NCBI GenBank assembly: GCA_964398055.1
Contig: CAYNLK010000014.1
Span: 62,001-126,000 of the forward strand
Reading direction: 5' to 3'
DNA length: 64,000 nt
From: CAYNLK01 sp964398055
GTDB taxonomy: Bacteria; Chloroflexota; Anaerolineae; 4572-78; J111
Positions 7,733-16,661 of the stretch are shown here, piece by piece. The notes beneath the pieces were generated by a model. It worked only from the letters and a program-made list of their open reading frames with translations, was not told the DNA's origin and ran no database searches. The stretch's first letter is position 1, and the number at the start of each line of letters is the position of its first letter. The position numbers and the translations under genes were made by a program.

Positions 7733-8530
7733 ATGTCACAAACAGATCGGTCATATTTACTTACAGTTGAAGGACTGTCCAAGTCATTTCGTGGGTTACA
7801 AGCAGTCAACAATTATAATCTGAAGTTGGCTCAGGGTGAATTGTTGGGGGTAATTGGACCGAATGGCGCAGGTAAAACGACTCTTTTCAATCTTCTGACG
7901 GGTGTCGTCAAACCCTCCTCAGGCACTATTCACTTCAATGATAGCGATATAACCCGCTACCGGCCGGAGCGGATAGCCCGGTTAGGCATTGCCCGTACTT
8001 TTCAGAAGTTGCGGCTGTTTGGCGCCATCTCAGCCCTGGAAAATGTCAAAGTGGCCTTACAAACAGGCCAGCCAACCCAATTGTGGACTACGCTGCTCAG
8101 CCTGCCCCGATTCACCGCCAGCGAACGCCAACTCACTGAGCAGGCCCGCCAATTATTAGATTTACTCGGGTTGGATTCCTTACGTCACTCCCCGGCTCAA
8201 GCCTTGTCTTACGGCCAACAACGGCGTTTGGAAATTGCCTGCGCCCTGGCTTTGTCGCCCCGTTTGCTCTTACTGGATGAACCGGCCGGGGGGATGAACC
8301 CGAGTGAGACGGATGAATTGATGAAACTCATTGTCCAGCTCCAGCAGCAGTTTGACTTAACGATTATGCTCATTGAACATAATATGCAGGTAATTATGGG
8401 GATTTGTCCGCGGATACAGGCCCTTAATTATGGGCAAATCATTGCTGAGGCCGAACCGGCGGCGATCCGCCGTGACCCGCGGGTTATCGAGGCTTATTTG
8501 GGGCAGGTGGCCGGCGATGTCGCTGCTTGA
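7733..8530 (+). CDS. livG: LivG-like ABC transporter ATPase
   Basis: The 265-residue ATPase has a Walker A motif GPNGAGKT (residues 42-49), the signature LSYGQQ, and Walker B LLLLDEP followed by the family-typical AGGMNP. A long insert between Walker A and signature and the C-terminal extension ending near YLGQV match LivG rather than LivF. It powers import of branched-chain amino acids or related amides together with LivF at the cytoplasmic face of LivHM. It is the first gene of a four-gene operon; its last 14 bases overlap the livF start, which suggests coupled translation. The ligand is set by the divergently encoded binding protein. Confidence 0.94.
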   Translation: MSQTDRSYLLTVEGLSKSFRGLQAVNNYNLKLAQGELLGVIGPNGAGKTTLFNLLTGVVKPSSGTIHFNDSDITRYRPERIARLGIARTFQKLRLFGAISALENVKVALQTGQPTQLWTTLLSLPRFTASERQLTEQARQLLDLLGLDSLRHSPAQALSYGQQRRLEIACALALSPRLLLLDEPAGGMNPSETDELMKLIVQLQQQFDLTIMLIEHNMQVIMGICPRIQALNYGQIIAEAEPAAIRRDPRVIEAYLGQVAGDVAA

Positions 8531-9227
8531 AATTGAGGATTTACAGGTTAGTTATGGCAATATTCAGGCTTTGCGCGGCATCAGCCTGCGGTTGGAAGCT
8601 GGCGAGTTGGTGACGATTGTCGGGGGTAACGGCGCCGGAAAAAGTACAACGTTGTTAACGATCTCCGGCATCTTACGGCCGCGCTCAGGACGTCTCCATT
8701 TTGAGGGTCGCGACTTGAGCCAGGCCACTCCCCACGAAATTGTGCGTTGGGGAATTTCACATTGCCCTGAAGGCCGGCTCATTTTTGGTCGGCTGACCGT
8801 CACCGAGAATCTGGTGCTGGGCGCGTACAATCGTCGAGACAGGCAGGAAATTCAACGTGACCTGGCTCGGGTACAGGAGTTATTTCCGGTGCTGGTTGAG
8901 CGTAAGAATCAGGTGGCCGGTACTTTGAGCGGCGGCGAGCAGCAGATGCTGGCAATTGGCCGCGCCCTGATGAGCCGGCCGCGAGTGTTGCTATTGGACG
9001 AGCCATCACTGGGCCTGGCCCCCATTTTGGTCGAACGGATCTTTGCCGTTATCCAGGAGTTGCGCCAGCAAGGAGTCACTATGTTGTTGGTGGAGCAAAA
9101 TGCCTATCAGGCCCTCCGGGTGGCTGATCGGGCCTATGTTCTAGAAACCGGTGAAATTCGCCTGACCGGTCCGGCGGCTGATTTAACCGACAATCCCCTG
9201 GTTCGGGCAGCTTATCTAGGCGGGTGA
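8517..9227 (+). CDS. livF: LivF-like ABC transporter ATPase
   Basis: A 236-residue ATPase with Walker A GGNGAGKS (residues 36-43), signature LSGGEQQ and Walker B LLLDEPSLGLAP, the last being a LivF hallmark. I place the start at the ATG at 8517 (MSLLEIEDLQ) because homologues begin there; an in-frame extension to 8430 is a shadow of livG. The gene overlaps livG by 14 bases and its TGA overlaps the region of the livH start, so the four genes are tightly packed. It forms the heterodimeric motor with LivG. Confidence 0.94.
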   Translation: MSLLEIEDLQVSYGNIQALRGISLRLEAGELVTIVGGNGAGKSTTLLTISGILRPRSGRLHFEGRDLSQATPHEIVRWGISHCPEGRLIFGRLTVTENLVLGAYNRRDRQEIQRDLARVQELFPVLVERKNQVAGTLSGGEQQMLAIGRALMSRPRVLLLDEPSLGLAPILVERIFAVIQELRQQGVTMLLVEQNAYQALRVADRAYVLETGEIRLTGPAADLTDNPLVRAAYLGG

Positions 9228-9229
9228 GC

Positions 9230-10129
9230 ATGTATCCACTTTCATACTTTATCCAGCAGTTTATCAATGGGGTCAACCTGGGCAGCGTCTATGCGCTGGT
9301 GGCCATAGGTTTAACGATGGTTTATGGCATCCTGCGTTTGATCAACTTTGCCCACGGCGACTTGATGATGTGGGGCGCTTATCTGGCTTTGGCCATTATC
9401 ACCACCAGTTTTCTACCTCTGGGCGCGGCCGTGTTGCTGCCGATGTTAGTAATTGGCCTGGTGGGAATGTTGGTGGAACGGGTAGCCTATCGCCCATTGC
9501 GGGGCGCCCCCGAAGTAGCGATGCTGATTACTTCTTTAGGGGTAAGCTCCTTGATGCAAAATGCGATGATTATGACCATAACCGCCCAACCGCGCTCATT
9601 CCGTCTACCGGGCGGGCTGAACCAACTGCAACGTATCGGCAATGTCAGTTTTTCTATGCTGGACGTTCTGACCGTGGCCCTGGCGCTCGTGTTGATGCTG
9701 GGTTTGAGTTTGTTTGTGCGGCGAACCCGCCTGGGGATTGCCATGCGGGCTTCGGCTGAGAATCTACGGGCCGCCCACTTGATGGGGATCAATATTAATC
9801 AGGTAGTTGCCACCGCCTTTTTTATTGGCTCTGCTTTGGCCGGGGTAGCCGGCTTCCTGTGGGCGGCTAAATATAGCACGGTTGAGCCTTTTATGGGTTT
9901 CCTGCCTGGTCTCAAAGCCTTTGTGGCCGCGGTCATTGGCGGTATTGGAGTAATTCCCGGGGCCGTGCTGGGTGGGTTTTTATTGGGTTTTGCTGAGGTT
10001 TTCTTTGTAGGTTTTTTACCTCCCGCTTATTCGGGGTATCGCGATGCTTTTGTCTTTGCTTTGCTACTGGTTGTTTTACTGATTCGGCCCAATGGAATTC
10101 TGGGTACATCAACCGAAGAGAGAGCTTGA
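9230..10129 (+). CDS. livH: LivH-like ABC permease
   Basis: The 299-residue integral membrane protein starts MYPLSYFIQQ and contains the typical motifs NGVNLGSVYALVAIG and RLINFAHGDLMM of the BPD_transp_2/LivH family, with about eight hydrophobic segments. The ATG at 9230 was preferred over a GTG at 9224 because AGG lies nine bases before it. It pairs with LivM to form the membrane channel for the substrate released by the duplicated binding protein. It overlaps or abuts livF and is followed by livM after three bases. Confidence 0.94.
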   Translation: MYPLSYFIQQFINGVNLGSVYALVAIGLTMVYGILRLINFAHGDLMMWGAYLALAIITTSFLPLGAAVLLPMLVIGLVGMLVERVAYRPLRGAPEVAMLITSLGVSSLMQNAMIMTITAQPRSFRLPGGLNQLQRIGNVSFSMLDVLTVALALVLMLGLSLFVRRTRLGIAMRASAENLRAAHLMGININQVVATAFFIGSALAGVAGFLWAAKYSTVEPFMGFLPGLKAFVAAVIGGIGVIPGAVLGGFLLGFAEVFFVGFLPPAYSGYRDAFVFALLLVVLLIRPNGILGTSTEERA

Positions 10130-10132
10130 CGC

Positions 10133-11155
10133 ATGGTTAATCGCAACGCTCTGGTTTATCTGCTACTTTTGGTGGGTTTGCTGGCCCTTGCTCAGCAGTT
10201 GCTCAATGATTATTATTTGCGAATAATTGCAATAATGGGGATCAATATCATTTTAACGGTGAGCCTGAACTTGACCAATGGGTTCACTGGTGATTTCTCA
10301 TTGGGCCATGCTGCGTTTATGTCAATTGGCGCTTATACTGCGGCCCTGTTGACTTTACCCGCCGAAACCAAAGTAGCTGTTATCACCGGCTTACCGATGT
10401 GGCTGAGGGAGTTAACTTTGCCTTTTCTTTTAGCCACGATTATGGGCGGTTTAATGGCCTCCGTAACGGCTATCATCGTTGGCATCCCGGTTTTGCGTTT
10501 GCGAGGACATTACCTGGCGGTGGCTACTTTGGGCTTGATGGTGATTGTGCGGGTTGTAGCTAACAATTGGCAAACGGTCACCCGGGGGGCGCGGGGAATT
10601 AACGGTATTCCGGCGCTAACAAATATCTGGTGGGTTTATATCGGGGCCATTTTGACGGTGTATGTGGTCTGGCGGTTGGTCAATTCACCCTATGGCCGGG
10701 CCATGATCGCTATCCGGGAAGATGAATTGGCCGCGACGACGCGGGGCGTCTATGTTTTTCGAACCCGCTTGCTCGCTTTTACCATCGGCGCTTTCTTTGC
10801 CGGGGCCGCCGGCTCGCTGTGGGCGCACCAAATTACCGCGATTACCCCCAGCTCCTTTTCCTTTCTGATCACCTTTAATGTGGTGGTTATGCTGGTGGTT
10901 GGTGGGATGGGTAGTATTAGCGGTTCCGTCCTGGGGGCCGTGCTGATGACCCTGGTCCCGGAGTTTCTGCGTAGAATCGAAACGACGCTGGCGATTGGCG
11001 GCAACCCCCTGTATGGTCTCAGTCAAATTGTAGTAGCGATTGCCATTATTTTGATCATGATCTTCCGCCGCCAGGGACTACTCGGCGGCAGAGAGATTCA
11101 GTTGCCCCAAATCTTCAAATCAACCCCGGCCTCAGTTCAATCAGAGGCGGCGTAA
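10133..11155 (+). CDS. livM: LivM-like ABC permease
   Basis: A 340-residue membrane protein with the LivM landmarks NLTNGFTGDFSLGHAAFMSI near residue 50 and AFFAGAAGSLWAHQ near residue 220, and a short charged C-terminal tail. It is the last gene of livGFHM and is followed directly by a palindromic repeat at 11162-11245 that could end or stabilise the transcript. Recognition is clear; the substrate remains open among branched-chain amino acids, urea, short amides and aromatic acids handled by this family. Confidence 0.94.
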   Translation: MVNRNALVYLLLLVGLLALAQQLLNDYYLRIIAIMGINIILTVSLNLTNGFTGDFSLGHAAFMSIGAYTAALLTLPAETKVAVITGLPMWLRELTLPFLLATIMGGLMASVTAIIVGIPVLRLRGHYLAVATLGLMVIVRVVANNWQTVTRGARGINGIPALTNIWWVYIGAILTVYVVWRLVNSPYGRAMIAIREDELAATTRGVYVFRTRLLAFTIGAFFAGAAGSLWAHQITAITPSSFSFLITFNVVVMLVVGGMGSISGSVLGAVLMTLVPEFLRRIETTLAIGGNPLYGLSQIVVAIAIILIMIFRRQGLLGGREIQLPQIFKSTPASVQSEAA

Positions 11156-11161
11156 CTGTTC

Positions 11162-11245
11162 AGGTGACCGGCACTTCAGTTTCAATGAAACACGTTACTT
11201 ATGGAAAATCAATGTTCTATCGCCTGATTCAAGTGCCGGTCACCT
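11162..11245. repeat. Palindromic repeat, long-loop form (copy 3), overlapping the end of recJ
   Basis: Arms AGGTGACCGGCACTT (11162-11176) and AAGTGCCGGTCACCT (11231-11245) are identical to those of copy 1, and the loop shares ATGGAAAATCAA and GCCTGA-like blocks with it. It stands between the converging livM and recJ genes. The recJ stop codon (11209-11211) lies inside its loop. Confidence 0.82.
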
Positions 11246-12981
11246 GGTAAATCTGTTACAGAGGCGGTCTCCTGACTTGGCTGCAAATCTCTAATATTTA
11301 GCTGGATGCGCTGTTCACCGTTCCACTCGTTAAACTCAAAGTTATAAACAACATCAATGGGCTGGGCGACGGTCAGTTTGTTAGCCCAATGACCTTGCTG
11401 GAAGGCGATGGCGCTCCAGCTTTGCCGGCCATCGTGGAGGACCAGCCGTAGATGGTGACCATCCTGGCCTACTGACCTGACATGCTTGACGGTTAAGGCT
11501 CGGCTGACAAAGCAGGGGGTGGGATTACCGTAGCCAAACGGCTGTAACTTGGCAATAGCCTCAACCAGGTTAGGCCGAACAGCCTTTAGGTTAACTTGCC
11601 CATCAATGTCGAGGGTTGGCCGCAGGTCAGCCACATCGAGCTGGGCGGCGGCCAACTGTTGCAGCCGCTCCTGGAAAGCCGCGACATTTTCGTTTTTGAT
11701 TGTAAAACCGGCCGCCGCGGCGTGGCCGCCGTATCGCTCCAACAAATCCCGGCATTGATCCAGAGCCTCGGTGATGTGAAATTCGGTGATGCTACGGGCC
11801 GAGCCTCTGGTTCGTTCCGGCCCCCGTTCGGCTACCAGCGTAGGCCGGTAGAACTCTTCGGTCAGCCGCGAGGCCGCCAGACCAACCACGCCGGGATTGA
11901 AGCCGGGTTGGCTGATGAAGTAGAGCGGGCTTTGGACGTTGTCGGCCAGGATGACGGCCCGGGCCGCCTCGACCATCTCTCGAGTGAGCTTCTGCCGCTC
12001 CCGATTTTGCAGGTCTAGCTGCCTGGCCAGATGAATGGCTTCAAATTCAGTGGCGGCCAGCAGCAGCCGGTAAGCCGCCAGGGCGCTGTCAAGGCGGCCG
12101 GCCGCGTTCAGCCGCGGCCCCAGCACAAAACCGATGGTCGTGGCGGTGATGAGCGGCGACTTCAATTCAGCCGCCTGCACCAGGGCGCGCAAGCCCGGTC
12201 GCAAGGTCGTGTTGAGCTGCCGCAGGCCCCGCTCAACCAGTTTCCTGTTCTCACCGTAAAGCGGGGCCAGGTCGGCTACCGTACCCAGGGCTACCAAATC
12301 CAGAAAATTATCGGCCTGCAAGTCGACCGGGCCGCGCCTGGCCAGGGCATCGACTTGCAGCAAAGCCTGGGCCAGCTTGTAGGCCAGGCCGACTCCGGCC
12401 AATTCTTTGAAGGGATAGGCGCAGCCTGGCTGCTTGGGGTTGATGGCCGCCAGAGCGGCGGGAATCCCTTCGCCAGCGTGGTGGTGGTCGGTGATGATCA
12501 GGTCGAGGCCCAGACGATTGCCATAAGCCACCTCTCTAACTGAGCGGATGCCGCAGTCAACGGTGAGCACTACTTTGACGCCTCGACCGGCCAGCTCGGC
12601 CAGGGCCTCGTTGTTGAGGCCATACCCTTCATCAAAACGGTTGGGGATGTAGGCTTCTACCCGGGCGCCCAGGGCGTCCAGCAGGTGCGTCATCAAGGCC
12701 GTGGCCGTAACGCCGTCGGCGTCGTAGTCGCCGTACACGGCAATTGGCTCCTGCTTGAGGATGGCTGTTTGCAGCCGCTCCACCGCTTCGGCCATGCCCT
12801 TCAAGGCGAATGGATCGTCGCCAGACCAGCGATGGGCCAGGAAGTCGTTGATTGCCTCGGCCTCGGTAATGCCACGATTGTAAAGTATTTGCAGCACCAG
12901 CCGGGGAATATCTGGAAATTGGTCAAAGTGACTGTCGGAAAGGCGGGGAGCGACCTCCCACCGTTTTGATTGGATATGCAC
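11209..12981 (-). CDS. recJ: RecJ-like single-strand-specific 5'-3' exonuclease
   Basis: The 590-residue protein has the DHH phosphoesterase motifs of RecJ: YGDYDADG (83-90), VDCG (141-144), DHH (165-167), the DHHA1 part with a GGHAAAAGF-like motif near residue 420, and an OB-fold-like C-terminal segment. RecJ degrades 5'-ended single strands in recombinational and mismatch repair and needs Mn/Mg. The last 11 or so residues (from about 580) are encoded by the right arm and loop of a dispersed palindromic repeat, so the original C-terminus has probably been replaced. The gene stands alone; a stuttering repeat lies just upstream. Confidence 0.93.
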   Translation of the reverse strand: MHIQSKRWEVAPRLSDSHFDQFPDIPRLVLQILYNRGITEAEAINDFLAHRWSGDDPFALKGMAEAVERLQTAILKQEPIAVYGDYDADGVTATALMTHLLDALGARVEAYIPNRFDEGYGLNNEALAELAGRGVKVVLTVDCGIRSVREVAYGNRLGLDLIITDHHHAGEGIPAALAAINPKQPGCAYPFKELAGVGLAYKLAQALLQVDALARRGPVDLQADNFLDLVALGTVADLAPLYGENRKLVERGLRQLNTTLRPGLRALVQAAELKSPLITATTIGFVLGPRLNAAGRLDSALAAYRLLLAATEFEAIHLARQLDLQNRERQKLTREMVEAARAVILADNVQSPLYFISQPGFNPGVVGLAASRLTEEFYRPTLVAERGPERTRGSARSITEFHITEALDQCRDLLERYGGHAAAAGFTIKNENVAAFQERLQQLAAAQLDVADLRPTLDIDGQVNLKAVRPNLVEAIAKLQPFGYGNPTPCFVSRALTVKHVRSVGQDGHHLRLVLHDGRQSWSAIAFQQGHWANKLTVAQPIDVVYNFEFNEWNGEQRIQLNIRDLQPSQETASVTDLPGDRHLNQAIEH

Positions 12982-13006
12982 TGTAATGCTCCGGCCAGGT
13001 AAAAAT

Positions 13007-13050
13007 GTGAATTGTGAATTGTGAATTGTGAACGATGAACGATGAATAAC
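13007..13050. repeat. Short tandem repeat (GTGAATT / GATGAAC units)
   Basis: Imperfect units of seven bases (GTGAATT three times, then GTGAACGATGAACGATGAA) lie upstream of recJ. A second stutter of CGCTCTT-like units follows at about 13073-13103. The 260-base gap holds these and a terminator, but no gene. Confidence 0.6.
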
Positions 13051-13166
13051 GAAATCTTTTGGTTTTCGCCCGTTCGCTCTTCGCTATCCGCTCTTCGCTC
13101 TTCGAGCCGTATTATAGTGCAAAGGCAGGTCAGACCAAAACTGGACTGTTAAGCCAGCCAATACAA

Positions 13167-13195
13167 AAGTCCCCTATCACCTGATGGGGGACCTT
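13167..13195 (-). terminator. Rho-independent terminator after the DUF4870-like gene
   Basis: On the minus strand a GGTCCCCCATCA...TGATAGGGGACT stem is followed by TTTTG. It lies about 50 bases beyond the stop codon at 13242 and would close the two-gene small-membrane-protein unit. Confidence 0.6.
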
Positions 13196-13241
13196 TAGCT
13201 ATCACCCTTAATATTTGATTTTCGAAATCACATCGAGATGA

Positions 13242-13553
13242 TTAAATCCAGCCCTGTCCTTTGAGGAAGTTGGTTAGACCGGGAATCTCGAAATATTCAC
13301 CCTGGTAGGCTTTGTAGGCCCAGTAAAAAGTAACCAGCCAGAGCAATAAGGGCACGCAGGCCAGAACGACCGTCCAGCCCAAAATAATGCTCAAGACGAT
13401 TAGGATGACGTTCACGGCCAAAGCCTGGACGGCGTGATATTTTTGGAACGGACGTTTTTTCATATCCTCAACTAATAGGATGATGATGGCCACCAACCCA
13501 ATCGGGTACGACAGGGCCGCCATTAATTTGTCTTGGTCATTGATATCGTTCAT
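13242..13553 (-). CDS. DUF4870/Tic20-like small membrane protein
   Basis: A 103-residue protein with three hydrophobic stretches (about 14-28, 47-60, 62-80) and the family-like segment KRPFQKYHAVQALAVNVI, in which a HAxQAL motif follows the first membrane segment. This matches the DUF4870/Tic20-like family of small bacterial membrane proteins, whose role is not established. It is transcribed with the TM2-like gene 24 bases upstream. Confidence 0.7.
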   Translation of the reverse strand: MNDINDQDKLMAALSYPIGLVAIIILLVEDMKKRPFQKYHAVQALAVNVILIVLSIILGWTVVLACVPLLLWLVTFYWAYKAYQGEYFEIPGLTNFLKGQGWI

Positions 13554-13576
13554 AAACTTTCTCCTTTAGGGTAAAA

Positions 13577-13855
13577 CTACTTTTCCCAGAACCACTGCAT
13601 ATCGCCGATGGCTTCTCCCTTTTGCAGCTTATCGGCCATGATGTAGGCGTCGATAGCTCCAATAATTGATGCAATAGTGGTGACAACACCAAAACTGCAC
13701 CAGCCCAAAACCCAGACTACAATTAGAATTATACCCTTTTTCTGTTGCCCCAGATATAATTGTCCAACACCACCCAAGATAAGACTCAAAATAGCTGCAA
13801 GAATTGCGTTCTTTGGCGGATCACTGGGCTGAATTTGCTGGGTTGAACTAAACAT
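13577..13855 (-). CDS. TM2-domain-like small membrane protein
   Basis: The 92-residue product has two hydrophobic helices separated by a short turn, with GGVGQLYLGQQKKGI, the TM2-like motif that precedes the second helix. I set the start at the ATG at 13855 (MFSSTQ) because GGAG lies eight bases upstream; a 13-residue longer frame lacks a ribosome site. Family members are found in many bacteria without a settled function. It is the first gene of a two-gene unit with the DUF4870-like protein, and the two may form a small membrane assembly (inference). Confidence 0.65.
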   Translation of the reverse strand: MFSSTQQIQPSDPPKNAILAAILSLILGGVGQLYLGQQKKGIILIVVWVLGWCSFGVVTTIASIIGAIDAYIMADKLQKGEAIGDMQWFWEK

Positions 13856-14106
13856 AGAGATGCTCCTTTCAAAAGTATGAGGTCCGATAGACAAGCTGAT
13901 TCTAACATAGCTTCTCTATCTATGTCAACACCCCTGATGTTAATTTTTTGGAAATTTGGGTCTTTTGCTTCAGATGTGATAAATTGCCTGTCGATAGTGA
14001 AAATGTTATCATGCTTTAATGTTCCTTTGTTTCAACTGACTTTACGCAGTCTGGCCATAAAAGTTGTAGCTAGGCCGGGAGACGGTCTACCGGAAAGGGG
14101 TTTTCT

Positions 14107-15069
14107 TTGACCGCACGCATCATTTTTATGGGTACGCCTCAGTTCGCTGTGCCCACGGTTAAAGCTTTGATCAATAGTGAATATCAATTGGCGGCGGTCG
14201 TTACCCAGCCGGACCGGCCCAGTGGCCGCGGCCGGAAATTGACGCCCTCGCCGGTGAAGGCAGCGGCGGTCGAGGCCGGCATCCCGGTTTTGCAACCGGA
14301 AACGCTCAAAGCGCCGGCGGCCGTAGCCAAGCTGGCTGTGCTCCGGCCGGAGCTGATTATCGTGGCTGCGTTTGGACAGATTCTACGGCCGGAGGTGTTG
14401 GAGTTGCCGCCGCACGGCTGTCTCAATATCCACGCCTCGTTGTTGCCTCGGTGGCGCGGGGCCGCGCCGGTGGCGGCAGCCATTCACGCCGGCGATGCTG
14501 AAACCGGAGTCACCTTGATGCTGATGGAGGCCGGGCTTGATACCGGTCCCATCATTGCCCAACGAGCCGTTCCCATCAGGCCGACCCATACCCGTGACGT
14601 CCTGATGGCCGAGCTGGCCGAGTTGGGCGCGGCGCTCCTTGTCGAGACGCTGCCAGCCTGGCTGACCGGTCAAATCAGGGCCAGACCCCAGGATGAACGC
14701 CTGGCGACTCTGGCCCCCCGCCTCACGAAAGAGGCCGGCGCCATCGATTGGCATCAAACCGCGCTGGAAATCGACCGCCTGGTGCGGGCTTTTCACCCCT
14801 GGCCCGGCACGTTTACCGAAGGGCCGCGCGGCCAGTTCAAAATTCTGGCGGCTGAGGCGGCGACTGAAATACCCTTGCCCCCACTGGCTGAACCCGGCGT
14901 CGTCTTCAGGCACAACCGTGGAGTTTACGTGGTCACCGGCCAGGGGGCGCTGCGACTGGTCACCGTTCAGCCGGCTGGCAAAAAAGAGATGCCGGCCGAA
15001 GCGATGCTCAACGGCCAACCGGAACTATTGGGCGCTAAATTGGGAGAACAAGTTGCAGGTCGCAAGTAG
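14107..15069 (+). CDS. fmt: Methionyl-tRNA formyltransferase
   Basis: The 320-residue enzyme formylates initiator Met-tRNA using 10-formyl-tetrahydrofolate. Visible signatures are MGTPQFAVP at the N-terminus, the catalytic segment NIHASLLPRWRGAAP (Asn/His) and LDTGPI with the catalytic Asp region, followed by the C-terminal tRNA-binding domain (about 205-315). Length is normal. The start is a TTG behind AAGGGG; no ATG is available at the conserved N-terminus. The gene ends in a stutter (CAAGTTGCAGGTCGCAAGTAG), and a run of repeated AAATCGT units separates it from the histidine kinase gene. Confidence 0.95.
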   Translation: MTARIIFMGTPQFAVPTVKALINSEYQLAAVVTQPDRPSGRGRKLTPSPVKAAAVEAGIPVLQPETLKAPAAVAKLAVLRPELIIVAAFGQILRPEVLELPPHGCLNIHASLLPRWRGAAPVAAAIHAGDAETGVTLMLMEAGLDTGPIIAQRAVPIRPTHTRDVLMAELAELGAALLVETLPAWLTGQIRARPQDERLATLAPRLTKEAGAIDWHQTALEIDRLVRAFHPWPGTFTEGPRGQFKILAAEAATEIPLPPLAEPGVVFRHNRGVYVVTGQGALRLVTVQPAGKKEMPAEAMLNGQPELLGAKLGEQVAGRK

Positions 15070-15104
15070 CAAATCACAAATCGTAAATCGTAAATCGTAA
15101 AATC
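15066..15104. repeat. Short tandem repeat (AAATCGT units)
   Basis: CAAATCACAAATCGTAAATC and two further AAATCGT units fill the space between fmt and the kinase start at 15108. It is one of several heptamer-type stutters in the window. Confidence 0.55.
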
Positions 15105-15107
15105 CAT

Positions 15108-16661
15108 ATGTTTGATGCTGTTTACCAATGTTGGAATTTAACCGAAGAGAGTGTGGCCTTTCTGCGCACCATCGAGCAGCAGATGGGGATTGTGGCCGAC
15201 TTGAGCCGGGCCGATATTTTGCTGTATGGTCGCAAAGCAGAAGAGGAAGCCATTGTGCTGGCTCACGCCCGGCCTCATTCGCTGGCCCACGTTTATCTGC
15301 GTAGCCGAACCGGGGTGGTGGTGAATGTCGACCGCCGGCCGGAGGTGGTGCGGACATTGAAATATGGCGTGCCCCAGGGTGAGCAGCGGAGCACCATTGC
15401 CGAGGGCGCGCCGGTAGTGCGCCAAACCTGGCCTATCTACTATCCCCATCCCTTTGCCGCCGCCTCAAATCAAGCCGAAAAGCCTAAAGTGGTCGCGGCC
15501 CTGGTTATCGTGACCAATCTGATTGAATTTGAGCGGCATCGTCTGCGCAGCGGCGTTTTTCGCAAAGCTTCGAAAAAATTACAGGCAATGCTGTTGTATG
15601 GCCAGATCCACGGGGCCGAAACGCTCTCGCCCTTTGGCGAGCAAGATGGCGTGATTTTTACCAATAATGAGGGCATCATCGAATACGCCAGCGGTATCGC
15701 CGCCAACCTTTATCGCCGGTTGGGCTACCGGGAAACTTTGGTGGGACGTCCCCTGGCGGCGTTGGAAACGGCCGATGAGGAGATTCGGCGGGAGGCGGTG
15801 GCTCGCAATGAAGCGGTTGAACGGGAGACCGAAGAGTCCGACCGGGTCTGGATTCACAAAGCCCTGCCTCTGGTGACTTATTCGTCCCTCCATTGGCTGC
15901 GGTTGCAGGGCTTCAGCTTTCTGCCGGTCCGCGAACGGCGTTACGGCGTTTTGTTGGCCCTCAGCGATATCACCGAGATGCGGCGGCAGAGTGAGGAGAT
16001 CCGGGTCAAGAACGCCATGATTCAGGAGGTTCACCACCGGGTCAAAAACAATTTGCAGACTATTGCCGGTTTGCTGCGGATGCAGGCTCGCCGGGTAAAG
16101 TCCGACGAGGCCCGGCAAGCGCTGGATGAGGCCTTGAACCGGGTTCTCAGTGTGGCGGTTATCCACGAGTTTCTGTCAAGTGCGAGTTCCAATATCATTA
16201 ACATTAAGGAGGTGAGCCAGCGCATCATCACCCAATTCCAGCAGGGTATCGTCGGCCCCGAGCAAGAGATTCGTTTGGATCTGGTTGGGGAACCGATTTT
16301 CCTGCCGGCCCGGCAGGCGACGGCTTGCTCGCTGATCATCAACGAATTGCTGCAAAATGCCATTGAACATGGTTTTGCTCACCAGCAGGCCGGGTTTGTC
16401 CGTTTGAATTTGGAAGATAGCGGTGATGAGATTATCATTAATGTGGTTGACAATGGCGGCGGCTTGCCTGCCGATTTTAAGTGGGACCAGACGGATAGTC
16501 TGGGATTACAAATCGTTAGAATCCTGGTTGAAAGTGATCTCAAAGGCCAGATTCAACTGGCCAACGGCTCCCCTGATGGTGAGGGGCTGTCTGTAACAAT
16601 TACATTCCCTAAATCAATCTTCACAGGAGAAGAAGGGTGGAAAGAACACGTGTCGTTATAG
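15108..16661 (+). CDS. HisKA_2-type sensor histidine kinase (PdtaS-like)
   Basis: The 517-residue kinase has an N-terminal GAF-like sensory domain (about 1-190), a PAS-like domain (about 180-300, around GVIFTNNEGIIEYASG), the HisKA_2 dimerisation helix with the phospho-acceptor EVHHRVKNNLQTIAGLL, and an HATPase with IINELLQNAIEHGF and DNGGGLP. There is no membrane segment, so it senses a cytoplasmic signal. The organisation matches PdtaS/EutW-type kinases that phosphorylate ANTAR response regulators. Its end overlaps the ANTAR regulator by 25 bases, so the two are translated together. Confidence 0.92.
   Translation: MFDAVYQCWNLTEESVAFLRTIEQQMGIVADLSRADILLYGRKAEEEAIVLAHARPHSLAHVYLRSRTGVVVNVDRRPEVVRTLKYGVPQGEQRSTIAEGAPVVRQTWPIYYPHPFAAASNQAEKPKVVAALVIVTNLIEFERHRLRSGVFRKASKKLQAMLLYGQIHGAETLSPFGEQDGVIFTNNEGIIEYASGIAANLYRRLGYRETLVGRPLAALETADEEIRREAVARNEAVERETEESDRVWIHKALPLVTYSSLHWLRLQGFSFLPVRERRYGVLLALSDITEMRRQSEEIRVKNAMIQEVHHRVKNNLQTIAGLLRMQARRVKSDEARQALDEALNRVLSVAVIHEFLSSASSNIINIKEVSQRIITQFQQGIVGPEQEIRLDLVGEPIFLPARQATACSLIINELLQNAIEHGFAHQQAGFVRLNLEDSGDEIIINVVDNGGGLPADFKWDQTDSLGLQIVRILVESDLKGQIQLANGSPDGEGLSVTITFPKSIFTGEEGWKEHVSL

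Noticed and set aside
7555..7770. 71-codon plus-strand frame upstream of livG
   Set aside because: It covers both divergent promoters and overlaps the livG start, with no ribosome site.
8430..8516. N-terminal extension of LivF
   Set aside because: It is the out-of-frame reading of the livG end; LivF homologues begin at MSLLEIEDL.
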